Below the pieces are notes generated by a model. The model had not been told where the DNA came from and did no database searches. It saw only the letters and a list, made by a program, of their open reading frames with translations. A program made the translations under genes and the position numbers. A DNA stretch of 64,000 nucleotides from Bacillota bacterium (GTDB lineage Bacteria; Bacillota; Clostridia; Christensenellales; SZUA-584): NCBI GenBank assembly GCA_023406895.1, contig JAEXTV010000028.1:1-64000 (forward strand), in the 5' to 3' direction. Shown here in pieces: positions 41,549 through 49,572 of this stretch (its first letter is position 1; every line of letters starts with the position of its first letter).

Positions 41549-42291
41549 ACGGCCCAATCCTCTTTGACCATGGCGCGCAGCGCCATTACAAACGAATAGA
41601 ACTCGCGCGACAAACGAAGACCGCTTTGGCCGAACAGCGGGTTGTCAATCTCTCTCACAATGCGTCCCGGCGCGGGCGACATAATGGCAATCTTCCGGCC
41701 GAGATAGACGGCTTCCTCTATGCTGTGGGTCACAAAAAGCGTCGTGGTCGCGTGCTCCTGCCAAACGCTCAAAAAAAGATCCTGAATGTCCTCGCGCGTC
41801 ATCGCATCGAGCGCGGAAAACGGCTCGTCCATCAGCAGCACATCCGGGCGCATGATGAACGAACGCGCGATAGCCACACGCTGCCGCTGCCCGCCCGAAA
41901 GCTGGCGCGGATATTTAATCTTAAGTGACTCAAGTCCGAGCCTCTCAAACATCTCCGCGATAAACGGCTCGGTCGCATCCGCCTCCTTAATTTTTAGCCC
42001 GAGCGTGGCGTTGCGGTAAACATCCGCCCAATCAAGCAGCCCGTAATGTTGGGGAATAAGGCCGATCCTTTGCCTGCGCGGATTGACACGCTGCCCGCCG
42101 ATGAAAGCCTCTCCCCCGAAGCGTGTGATGATGCCGGACAGCGCGTAAAGCACCGTCGATTTGCCGCAGCCCGAAGGCCCGATCAGCGCGCAGATATCGC
42201 CTTTGTCAATATGCAGATCGAAGCCTTTCACTGCGGGAAACTCGCCAGTATCCGTTTTGTACGTGACGTCAAGCGTCCTTATATCAATCAT
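41545..42291 (-). CDS. ABC transporter ATP-binding protein, SsuB/TauB-type
   Basis: A 248-aa ATPase: Walker A G-P-S-G-C-G-K-S at 38-45, signature L-S-G-G-Q-R-Q-R near 132, Walker B V-L-L-M-D-E-P, and the switch His in F-V-T-H-S-I-E-E-A. It energises import through the permease at 40802-41548 with the lipoprotein at 42297-43220. The start lies five bases after the binding-protein stop, with no strong ribosome binding site, so it is probably translated by coupling. Confidence 0.9.
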   Translation of the reverse strand: MIDIRTLDVTYKTDTGEFPAVKGFDLHIDKGDICALIGPSGCGKSTVLYALSGIITRFGGEAFIGGQRVNPRRQRIGLIPQHYGLLDWADVYRNATLGLKIKEADATEPFIAEMFERLGLESLKIKYPRQLSGGQRQRVAIARSFIMRPDVLLMDEPFSALDAMTREDIQDLFLSVWQEHATTTLFVTHSIEEAVYLGRKIAIMSPAPGRIVREIDNPLFGQSGLRLSREFYSFVMALRAMVKEDWAV

Positions 42292-42296
42292 GCCGC

Positions 42297-43220
42297 TTAT
42301 TTCACGAAGCTCTTGCTGACCAGATCGTCATATTGATAGGCCGATTTGATCAGCCCTTTTTGAGTGAGCCATGTCATCACGCCGTCAAAATCGTCCGCGG
42401 ACGGCAGCGCCGCCTTGGTGTAGGTCGGCAGTGACAGCTGCTCCTTAATATCCTCCGGAAAACCCGCCGCTTCAATCAGTATATCCACGTAGTCCGAAAC
42501 CGGCGCGCTCTGCAGATAATCCACCGCACTGTTGTATGCCCGGTAAAACGCCGCAATTTCGGCGCTTTTGGATTCAATCACTTCCGACGTAAACAGCAGC
42601 ACCCCCGGATTGATGCCGAGGCTGTCTGTGCTGCCGAGCACCGCCGCCCCCGCTTTCACTGCCGTGGAGGCCAGCGGTTCGGGCAGCGTGGCCGCATCGA
42701 TCTGCCCGCTTTTGAGCATTTCGAGCCGCACGGGAATCTGCGGGATTGCCGTTTTTTTGACGTCTTCGGGTGTCAGCCCCAGCTCTGTGACCATTTTGTC
42801 TGTGGTGTATTCGATAATCGTGTTCGTGGATATCGCGATGGATTTATCCGTTAAATCGGTCGAGCCGGTCATCGACGGCCCGGCAAGCAGCTTGTAGCTG
42901 CCGTTCGTCATCGATGTCATCGCCACCTTGAACCCACCCTCCGTCAAAAACGCCGCAGAAAGCATATCCGACACCGCGCCGTCTATGCTGCCCGCCTGCA
43001 GTGCGCTCTCCCTGTCCGGTGCGCTCTTAAAATGCTCGATGGTGACATCCACGCCTTCCTTTTCAAAGAAGCCCTTTTCCTGAGCGATGATGATCGGTAT
43101 CGAATCCACATCGGGCAGCACGCCGATGCTCAGCGTTTGCGACGGCTTATTCTCGGCACAGCCTGCCGCCAGCACCCATACGGAACACAGCGCGAGCACC
43201 GCGCTGATGACTCTCTTCAC
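42297..43220 (-). CDS. NMT1/SsuA-type substrate-binding lipoprotein
   Basis: A 307-aa protein from the GTG at 43218-43220, eight bases after GGAGG; a longer in-frame start would place that site inside the gene. The lipobox L-A-A-G-C puts the lipidated Cys at 21. The fold pattern is that of NMT1/THI5/SsuA periplasmic-binding proteins: an early strand S-I-G-V-L-P-D, I-I-I-A-Q-E-K-G-F-F-E-K-E-G-V-D-V, then A-L-Q-A-G-S-I-D-G-A. The motif is shared by binders of sulfonates, thiamine precursors and riboflavin, and the same fold is used by the futalosine enzymes MqnA and MqnD. The ligand cannot be read from sequence. It follows ubiX by five bases. Confidence 0.88.
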   Translation of the reverse strand: MKRVISAVLALCSVWVLAAGCAENKPSQTLSIGVLPDVDSIPIIIAQEKGFFEKEGVDVTIEHFKSAPDRESALQAGSIDGAVSDMLSAAFLTEGGFKVAMTSMTNGSYKLLAGPSMTGSTDLTDKSIAISTNTIIEYTTDKMVTELGLTPEDVKKTAIPQIPVRLEMLKSGQIDAATLPEPLASTAVKAGAAVLGSTDSLGINPGVLLFTSEVIESKSAEIAAFYRAYNSAVDYLQSAPVSDYVDILIEAAGFPEDIKEQLSLPTYTKAALPSADDFDGVMTWLTQKGLIKSAYQYDDLVSKSFVK

Positions 43221-43225
43221 TTTTC

Positions 43226-43795
43226 TTACCTCCATTTTTGGTACAAATCATTCTCAACGCCGAGCGCATCGAGCACTCGGCTCACGACGAAATCGACGAT
43301 CTCTCCCACCGTTTGGGGCCGATGGTAAAACCCCGGGCTCGCGGGCAGTATGACCGCACCCGTTTCACTGAGACTCAGCATATTGCGCAGATGAATGGGG
43401 CTCAGCGGCATCTCACGCGGCACGAGCACAAGCCTTCTTCGTTCCTTGATGCAGACGTCAGCCGCCCGCCCGAGCAGATGCCGTGATGTGCCGGAGGCGA
43501 TTTCGCCAAGTGTCGTCATCGAGCAGGGCACCACCGCCATGCCGTCCACAGGGAAGGAGCCGCTTGCGATCGACGCAAAGAGATCATCATGCGCGTGCAT
43601 CACAAGCCTGCCCTGCGGGTACGCGTTTGCGAATGCGGGTGACATTGTCAACCCCGTCTCGTATTCCATCACCTTTTGGCCCATCTGCGAAATCACCAGA
43701 TGCACCTCGTGCCCGCGTTTCAGCAGCTCTTCGAGCAGCCTCACGGCATACACGCTGCCGCTCGCACCCGTGACCCCCACGATATATCTAGACAC
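43226..43795 (-). CDS. ubiX: UbiX-type flavin prenyltransferase
   Basis: A 189-aa flavoprotein, GTG start eight bases after AAGGAGG. The N-terminal Rossmann-like G-V-T-G-A-S-G-S-V-Y and the middle V-V-P-C-S-M-T-T-L-G-E-I-A-S-G, with E-M-P-L-S-P-I-H-L-R-N-M, are hallmark FMN/prenyl-phosphate binding segments. The enzyme makes prenylated FMN, the cofactor required by UbiD decarboxylases, one of which is encoded two genes upstream. The length is standard for the family. Confidence 0.93.
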   Translation of the reverse strand: MSRYIVGVTGASGSVYAVRLLEELLKRGHEVHLVISQMGQKVMEYETGLTMSPAFANAYPQGRLVMHAHDDLFASIASGSFPVDGMAVVPCSMTTLGEIASGTSRHLLGRAADVCIKERRRLVLVPREMPLSPIHLRNMLSLSETGAVILPASPGFYHRPQTVGEIVDFVVSRVLDALGVENDLYQKWR

Positions 43796-43813
43796 AACTT
43801 ATGCCTCCTTGAC

Positions 43814-44671
43814 TCACTTTATCAATATATCCGCACCCGAAAACAGCAGGAATATCATGCTGACGATTTGATTGACACTGTACGACGCGATCGTGACGTT
43901 TTTGAGATTGATCGGCGACACAATCGCATGCTCGTACACAAGCAGTGCGGCGACGAGCCCCACGCCGACAAAGTAGATCAACCCCAGCCCGGCCAGATAC
44001 CCGGCAACGATTAACAGCGCGGCTGACAGAAGATGAAACACTGCCGAGATGATCAGCGCGTTTTTCACGCCAAATGTCTCAGGAATAGAATGAAGCGCTT
44101 CCTCGCGGTCAAACATGACATCCTGCGCGCCATAGATGATATCGAAACCCGCTACCCAGAACATGACCGCCGCGCCAATCAGCAGCGCGACCGCACTGAT
44201 CTCCCCCGTCACAGCGACCCAGGCGCCAAGCGGCGCGCAGGCGCAGGCCGCGCCGAGTATGAGGTGGCATAGCCATGTAAACCGCTTGGTGAAAGAATAG
44301 ACGAAGAACAAAGCAAGCGGCAAAGGCAGCAGCCCCACACAGATGGGGCTGATCATGAACGCCGACACGATCAGAATAACCAGGCATACGGCGATGAGCA
44401 CGACCACTTCACCCGTTCCCACCGCGCCCCGGGGCATGTGCCGTCCGGCCGTCCTCGGGTTTTTCGCGTCGATGTCCTTATCCACAAGACGATTGAGAGC
44501 GTTGGCCGCCGTTCGCGCGCTGATCAGCGCGACGAAAATCCACACCGTCAGCCACAGAGACGGAAAGCCGTCTGCTGCCATCAGCATCGAGATGATGCCG
44601 AACGGTATGGAAAAAAGCGTGTGAGAGAACATCACAAGCTCACCGTAAGCTTTAATCTTTTTCAATACCAT
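43814..44671 (-). CDS. UbiA-family prenyltransferase (MqnP-like)
   Basis: A 285-aa polytopic membrane enzyme. The first Asp-rich motif N-A-L-N-R-L-V-D-K-D-I-D is present near residue 60, and a second, Y-G-A-Q-D-V-M-F-D-R-E, near 180. UbiA enzymes attach a polyprenyl chain to an aromatic acid. In operons with UbiX and UbiD of this type the protein is usually annotated 4-hydroxybenzoate prenyltransferase or MqnP, the late prenylation step of the futalosine menaquinone pathway. The start overlaps the end of the UbiD gene by 20 bases. Confidence 0.88.
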   Translation of the reverse strand: MVLKKIKAYGELVMFSHTLFSIPFGIISMLMAADGFPSLWLTVWIFVALISARTAANALNRLVDKDIDAKNPRTAGRHMPRGAVGTGEVVVLIAVCLVILIVSAFMISPICVGLLPLPLALFFVYSFTKRFTWLCHLILGAACACAPLGAWVAVTGEISAVALLIGAAVMFWVAGFDIIYGAQDVMFDREEALHSIPETFGVKNALIISAVFHLLSAALLIVAGYLAGLGLIYFVGVGLVAALLVYEHAIVSPINLKNVTIASYSVNQIVSMIFLLFSGADILIK

Positions 44672-46097
44672 ACTCAGCCCATCTTAAATCAACCTTCGTT
44701 TTGGTGTCCGCATCCATTTCAATATCGTTTGGCCATTCCCGCGTGTGCCCCTCGGAGGCCCATTTCTTCGTGGCGTCAATGCCCATTTTATGGCCGTAAT
44801 GCGCGAGCGGCGATGCGTGATCGAGCGCGTCGAGCGGCCCTTCCGCAATCACCACATCGCGCGCGGCATCGATGTTGTTAAACACCTTCCACGCCACCGT
44901 TGAGAGGTCGTGCGGATTGACGTTCTCGTCCACCACAATAATCATTTTCGTATACATCATCTGCCCGATGCCCCACAGGCTGTGCATCACCTTTTTGGCG
45001 TGCCCGGGGTACCGCTTCTTGATCGACACGATCACGCAGTTGTGAAACACGCCTTCGAGCGGAAAGTTCATGTCGATGATTTCCGGGCACTGAATTTTTA
45101 AAAACGGCAGGAATATGCGTTCCGTCGCTTTGCCGAGGTAACAGTCCTCCATCGGCGGCTTGCCCACGATGGTGGCCGGGTACACCGGGTGCTTCTTTCT
45201 CGTTAAACAAGTGATGTGGAACACGGGATACATATCTTTGAGCGAATAATACCCGGTATGGTCTCCAAATGGCCCTTCCTCGCGCAGCTCGTCAAGGTCC
45301 ACATAGCCCTCGAGGACGAACTCGGCGTTGGCCGGCACATAAATGTCGCATGTTTTGCATTTGACAATTTCGAGCGCGGACTTGCGGATGAAACCCGCGA
45401 ACATCGTCTCATTGATCTCCTTGGGCAACGGGGCTGTGGCCGAGTAGATCGTGGCGGGGTCGCACCCGAGCGCGACGGCCACGGGCATGCGCCTTCCGAG
45501 TTTTTTATACTTTTCATAGATCTCACGGCCGTCTTTATGCAGATGCCAGTGCATACCGGTTGTGCATTTGTCGAACACCTGAAGGCGGTACATGCCCATG
45601 TTCTGCATGCCGTTTTCGGGATCCTTTGTGATCACGAGCGGCAGCGTGAGAAACCGTCCGCCGTCCTCAGGCCAGCAATGCAGTATGGGCAGCGTATCAA
45701 GATCGGGCTCTTCCACAACCTCCTGACACGCCGCGTGCGTGACCTTGCGCGGAAACACCGAGGTGAGCCGCGTGAGCTTGGGCAGCGCCTTGATTTTGTT
45801 GATCAGCCCCAAGTAGCTCGACATGTCCATAAAATCGCTGATCACATTGACAAGCTCATTGATGTGCCCGATCTCCAGCGCGAGGTTTAGCCGATCATAG
45901 CTGCCGAATGCGTTGATGAGCACAGGGTATTTTGACCCCTTCACGTTCTCAAACAGCAGCGCGGGCCCGCCGCGTTTGACGACCCTGTCGGCAATTTCTG
46001 TGATTTCAAGATGACTGTCCACCTGGGCCGTTATTCGTTTCAGAAGCTTTTTTTGCTCCAACGTATCGATAAAATCCTGCAAATCCTTATACGCCAT
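44652..46097 (-). CDS. UbiD-family decarboxylase (MqnL-like)
   Basis: A 481-aa protein, normal length for UbiD. Family landmarks include the N-terminal F-I-D-T-L-E, the G-G-P-A-L-L-F-E-N-V-K-G segment near 40, G-M-H-W-H-L-H-K-D-G near 185, and G-P-F-G-D-H-T-G-Y near 285. UbiD enzymes decarboxylate prenylated aromatic acids using prenyl-FMN made by UbiX. Menaquinone-pathway type (MqnL) is suggested by its UbiA and UbiX neighbours. First gene of the operon, with a consensus promoter ~45 bp upstream. Confidence 0.92.
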   Translation of the reverse strand: MAYKDLQDFIDTLEQKKLLKRITAQVDSHLEITEIADRVVKRGGPALLFENVKGSKYPVLINAFGSYDRLNLALEIGHINELVNVISDFMDMSSYLGLINKIKALPKLTRLTSVFPRKVTHAACQEVVEEPDLDTLPILHCWPEDGGRFLTLPLVITKDPENGMQNMGMYRLQVFDKCTTGMHWHLHKDGREIYEKYKKLGRRMPVAVALGCDPATIYSATAPLPKEINETMFAGFIRKSALEIVKCKTCDIYVPANAEFVLEGYVDLDELREEGPFGDHTGYYSLKDMYPVFHITCLTRKKHPVYPATIVGKPPMEDCYLGKATERIFLPFLKIQCPEIIDMNFPLEGVFHNCVIVSIKKRYPGHAKKVMHSLWGIGQMMYTKMIIVVDENVNPHDLSTVAWKVFNNIDAARDVVIAEGPLDALDHASPLAHYGHKMGIDATKKWASEGHTREWPNDIEMDADTKTKVDLRWAEYGIEKD

Positions 46098-46141
46098 GTT
46101 TTTGTCCTTTGTTTGTGATTTGATTCACCTTTATTGCTTGA

Positions 46142-46170
46142 ATTATACTTTCTGTACCGCCTTGTGTAAA
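46142..46170 (-). promoter_or_regulatory. Sigma-A promoter of the ubiD-ubiA-ubiX-ABC operon
   Basis: On the minus strand TTTACA (46165-46170), a 17-base spacer and a perfect TATAAT (46142-46147), leaving a leader of about 40 nt before the ATG at 46097. Confidence 0.78.
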
Positions 46171-46492
46171 CAACGCGGTACTTTTTGTATCCAGCAATTT
46201 CTGGCCTTCCGCATATCTGCCGTTCAGTCGGTCTGATGATAAGCTTCGATTTCGAGGGAATGCTGTCACCGACAGGATACGGATGATGTGTCGGCACTCT
46301 GTTCTGTCTGCATGACACCTCATCCGGCGTCTTACCGGGGGCTGATGAGATGCAGCATGACAACTTTGGCTTGACGCCTCATTCGGTGCGTCTATATGAA
46401 AGCATTATATCCCCAGTTAGATAAAGCTTATATTTCGCTCAGCTTAGGTCGACCATTTTGAACGCCCTCCTTACCGGAATGCCTAAGTAAGC

Positions 46493-46532
46493 AAAAAAAG
46501 CGCCTCTGTCATAAACACTATGGCAGACGGCG
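46493..46532 (-). terminator. Intrinsic terminator behind the LacI-type remnant
   Basis: On the minus strand GCCGTCTGCCATA can pair imperfectly with TATGACAGAGGC, followed by GCTTTTTTTGC. It lies ~50 bp after the remnant stop codon. Confidence 0.6.
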
Positions 46533-46579
46533 GTCATTTCATCAACATATATAATAAATAATGATCCTCAAAGCACTGT

Positions 46580-46675
46580 CTATCTGGCGGGAGCCGTGCT
46601 GCCGCGCTCCACGAGCTGCGCGGATATGGTTAAATGCATAAACGGGCTGTCGGGATGCTTCAAACTATCGGCGTT
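46580..46675 (-). pseudogene. C-terminal fragment of a LacI-family regulator
   Basis: About 31 codons between two stops end in L-V-E-R-G-S-T-A-P-A-R, the typical close of LacI/GalR-family repressors (L-V-x-R-x-S-T-x-x-P). Upstream the frame is closed and no helix-turn-helix is visible. The following terminator suggests a once-complete gene. The esterase gene now lies upstream on the same strand. Confidence 0.5.
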
Positions 46676-47069
46676 GTTTAGTTAAATAGCTTGCATTTCT
46701 GAAAGCTATAGCAAAATGGCTTTACGTTCTGGCCGTCGACCCTGCCGGCGACGGAATGATATAAGCACCTCATATCATGGCTAAGACAAGTCAACATGCG
46801 TTATCATCAGTTACGCTGCGGGGCGAGCCCTCGCTTCAGCAATAACGTTTCCGCACATGGCGACAGTGACAGAAGCTTGCGAATATTGCGTCGCGGATAA
46901 CGCGCGAAAACACTGATGAACGCAAAACGGACCATTCAGTCAGAAAGGAATCCGCTCCCGCCATGCATGACTCGCAGGGGCCTCCTCCGCAGCATTGCCG
47001 CAAGCTCGGATTGATAAAATGTGTTTATTAAAGCTCAATACCAGCGCTGCCGGTGTGTCGGAGACGTGA

Positions 47070-48047
47070 TTAAATATCAGTCCCGTTCCGAGCCGCGCCT
47101 TCCTGCGCGTTTAAGGACTTGCGAATAAAACGGCCAATCTCACGCCACGCGGCGCGGGATTCCGGTATCAGCCCGTCTGCGAGCTGAAAAACGTGGAACA
47201 TGCCGGGCCACACTTTAAATTGCGCAAATACACCTGCGTCAATGGCTTTTTTATAAACTTCAGCCGAATCATCGTAGAGCATCTCGTATTCACCGACATG
47301 AATCAGCATCGGCGGCAGCCCCGAGAAATTACCGAAAGCCGGCGACATATACGGATCTCTCAAATCCTTGTCTCCGGCGTATTTTTTCCCGATTTCCGTC
47401 CGCTTGCTGTCGTTGGGAAGCGGCATCCTTCTGCCGAACAGCGGATCCATATGATAACGCTGCGTATATGAATCACCGGCGCAGGTGATATCTGCCCAGG
47501 GAGACATCAGCACCAGCGCTTTGAGAACGCCTTTGCCTTCGTCCCTCAATCGCATTGCAAGGGCAAGCGCCAGGCCCGCACCGCATGATTCCCCAACGGC
47601 AATCACCGATTGCGGCTGAATTCTCTTTTCTTTCATAAGCCACTCAACGGCATGACAGGCATCATCGAGCGCAGCCGGATACGGGTGCTCCGGCGCTACA
47701 CGGTAATCGAGCGAGAACACCGGAACATCGCCGCCAAGCCGGGCCAATTTCATCGCGAAATGCTTGAAGACAGGTAAAAACCCCAGTGTGTAGCCGCCGC
47801 CGTGCAAATGCAGTATGGCGATATCGTGCCTTTGGCAATCCTTCGGAAGCAGATACCACGCGCGCGTTTCGGGCAGATTAATCTCCTCCAGCGTCCAGTC
47901 TCGGGGCGCGTGCCATTTGGTGCGTGTGATCTTTTCATACTTTTTTCCCACCGCGAGAATATCGCTGCCAGTGGCCCTCACACCGGCAGCGATAAACTCA
48001 CGCAGCAGTGTGCCCCGCAAAGAGGCATGGCCGCGAGGCTGCTTCAT
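47070..48047 (-). CDS. Alpha/beta hydrolase, HSL-type esterase
   Basis: A 325-aa protein, GAGGAG before the ATG. It has the hormone-sensitive-lipase-family oxyanion motif H-G-G-G at 82-85, nucleophile elbow G-E-S-C-G at 152-156 (Ser154; G-D-S-A-G in most members), an acidic residue in H-V-G-E-Y-E-M-L-Y-D-D near 255 and the catalytic His in G-M-F-H-V-F near 290. It should hydrolyse short-chain esters. It lies 35 bp behind the condensation-type gene, in the same direction, and may be part of that cluster, for example releasing or editing an acyl product. Confidence 0.88.
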   Translation of the reverse strand: MKQPRGHASLRGTLLREFIAAGVRATGSDILAVGKKYEKITRTKWHAPRDWTLEEINLPETRAWYLLPKDCQRHDIAILHLHGGGYTLGFLPVFKHFAMKLARLGGDVPVFSLDYRVAPEHPYPAALDDACHAVEWLMKEKRIQPQSVIAVGESCGAGLALALAMRLRDEGKGVLKALVLMSPWADITCAGDSYTQRYHMDPLFGRRMPLPNDSKRTEIGKKYAGDKDLRDPYMSPAFGNFSGLPPMLIHVGEYEMLYDDSAEVYKKAIDAGVFAQFKVWPGMFHVFQLADGLIPESRAAWREIGRFIRKSLNAQEGAARNGTDI

Positions 48048-48082
48048 TTTATCAACTCCTCACCATCAGCGCATATCTTCGC

Positions 48083-49549
48083 TTATTTTTCGACGGCTTT
48101 TTGCTGCGCGCCGAACATCTGAATGTCTTTAGGGTGCGTGAAATACGCCACATTGCCGAAGTCGACATTCTGATCGATGGTATCGAGTATGGCCCCTATT
48201 GAGATGGCCGGATTGTTTACACCCGCCTTGACGGCCTGCGTCATCAAGCTGTGAAACTCACGAATTCTTTGAGCCTTGACCGTGTGTTTTTGGTATTCAT
48301 GATAGCAACGCAGCGCACCGGTCGCGTCGGCATCCATCATGGTGAGATAATGGGTTGACGACGAAGCCCCGTTGCAGTACCATTTTGTCCGCAGCGGCGT
48401 GCCGTCTTTAAGTACCAGCTTGATTGGCTGGAACGTGAAACACGTGATGTGCCAGCCGGTAAAATAACCCTTCCTGTTATAAGCCTTTGCTTCCATGTCA
48501 ATCATTTCGACCGTGCTGAATTCGGCGTGCCGGTACAGGCGCATCTGGTAGCTGTAAATTTCCTGACACGCCTGTTCAAAAGTTTTGTCTTCATCTAATA
48601 CGGTGCGAAATATGGACGAATGGACGCGCGAGCCGCCGGTGCGTTTTTCCTCCAGCGTGCCGCGCCGCGCGTTGGTCATATAAATGCCGACGTCCTTTTG
48701 CCGGTTATTGAGCTTAGAGAGCGCCGTACGCACGCCAAACATAAACACGGCCTGCATGGAAATATGCTGCTGTTCACAGAACGCCTGTATTTTTTCAACA
48801 TCCTCTTTGGGCACAAAGAGCACTTCGTGACGTCCTGCCGTCCTCAGATTGAATACGTTCGCATACCCCAAGGTCGGGTCCTTCTTTTTCTTGCGGTATG
48901 CCTCGAGCAGCGCCGGGCCGTTGATATGCGAAATCAGCGAAGGCTCACGGCTGGAGAATTCGTTTTCCCAAAACTCTCTGTCCTTTTGCTCCTGCGCCGA
49001 ACCGACATACGCAAGGTCTTTTTTCAGCAGCGATTCCAGCGAGTTTAGCGGCTTCGGCATAGATGTGCCGTTTTTAAGCGCATCGTACACCTCCATCACG
49101 TACTGAAGGAAGACGCATATGCCCCATGAATCGAGTATCAGGTGGCTGACGCCGAAATAAATGCCATCGAGCCCGTTCCATGAGTGAACCAGAAACACGC
49201 GTGTCATCGATCTGTTAAAGATTCTGATGGGTTTTTTCGCATATCGGTAGAGGCATTTGTCCATACCTTCTTCCGTCTGTCCGGTAAAATCCAGCGTCTG
49301 AATATCGGGCTTTTCCTTTTCGGTAAAGTACTGCTGAATTTTTCGGCCGACTTTGGTGATACGCAGGCGAAACGCATCGTTTTGTTCATAAGCCAGCTCA
49401 ATGGCCGCTTTGAGCACTTGAAAATCGAGCTTTTTTTCAACAAGCGTCAGCGTAAAAATATTGTTGATCTGCTTGTGAACCGTAAACGTCTGACTGAAGA
49501 GCAGAAGCCTCTGCCCCGGTGTCAGGTCGTAGTACTTGATATCTTCCAT
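48083..49549 (-). CDS. Stand-alone condensation-type acyltransferase (HxxxD)
   Basis: A 488-aa protein from the ATG at 49547-49549, eight bases after GGAGG; an ATG six bases earlier is too close. H-L-I-L-D at 136-140 is the HxxxD active site of NRPS condensation domains and related chloramphenicol-acetyltransferase-fold enzymes. The N-terminal T-P-G-Q-R-L-L-L-F-S-Q recalls the C1 core motif. The D-F-G-x-x-x motif is present as D-F-G-N-V near the end. It probably condenses an acyl group, delivered on the acyl carrier protein of this cluster, with an amine or alcohol. No adenylation domain is attached. Confidence 0.82.
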   Translation of the reverse strand: MEDIKYYDLTPGQRLLLFSQTFTVHKQINNIFTLTLVEKKLDFQVLKAAIELAYEQNDAFRLRITKVGRKIQQYFTEKEKPDIQTLDFTGQTEEGMDKCLYRYAKKPIRIFNRSMTRVFLVHSWNGLDGIYFGVSHLILDSWGICVFLQYVMEVYDALKNGTSMPKPLNSLESLLKKDLAYVGSAQEQKDREFWENEFSSREPSLISHINGPALLEAYRKKKKDPTLGYANVFNLRTAGRHEVLFVPKEDVEKIQAFCEQQHISMQAVFMFGVRTALSKLNNRQKDVGIYMTNARRGTLEEKRTGGSRVHSSIFRTVLDEDKTFEQACQEIYSYQMRLYRHAEFSTVEMIDMEAKAYNRKGYFTGWHITCFTFQPIKLVLKDGTPLRTKWYCNGASSSTHYLTMMDADATGALRCYHEYQKHTVKAQRIREFHSLMTQAVKAGVNNPAISIGAILDTIDQNVDFGNVAYFTHPKDIQMFGAQQKAVEK

Positions 49550-49572
49550 TTTCATTTCCTCCTCTTACCTTC

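Larger units (their letters stand above)
46171..47069. other. Long intergenic stretch with a LacI-family remnant
   Basis: Apart from the promoter, the terminator at 46493-46532 and the LacI-type remnant at 46580-46675, no gene could be supported. 46676-47069 has mixed composition with many stops and looks like decayed DNA. Confidence 0.5.
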
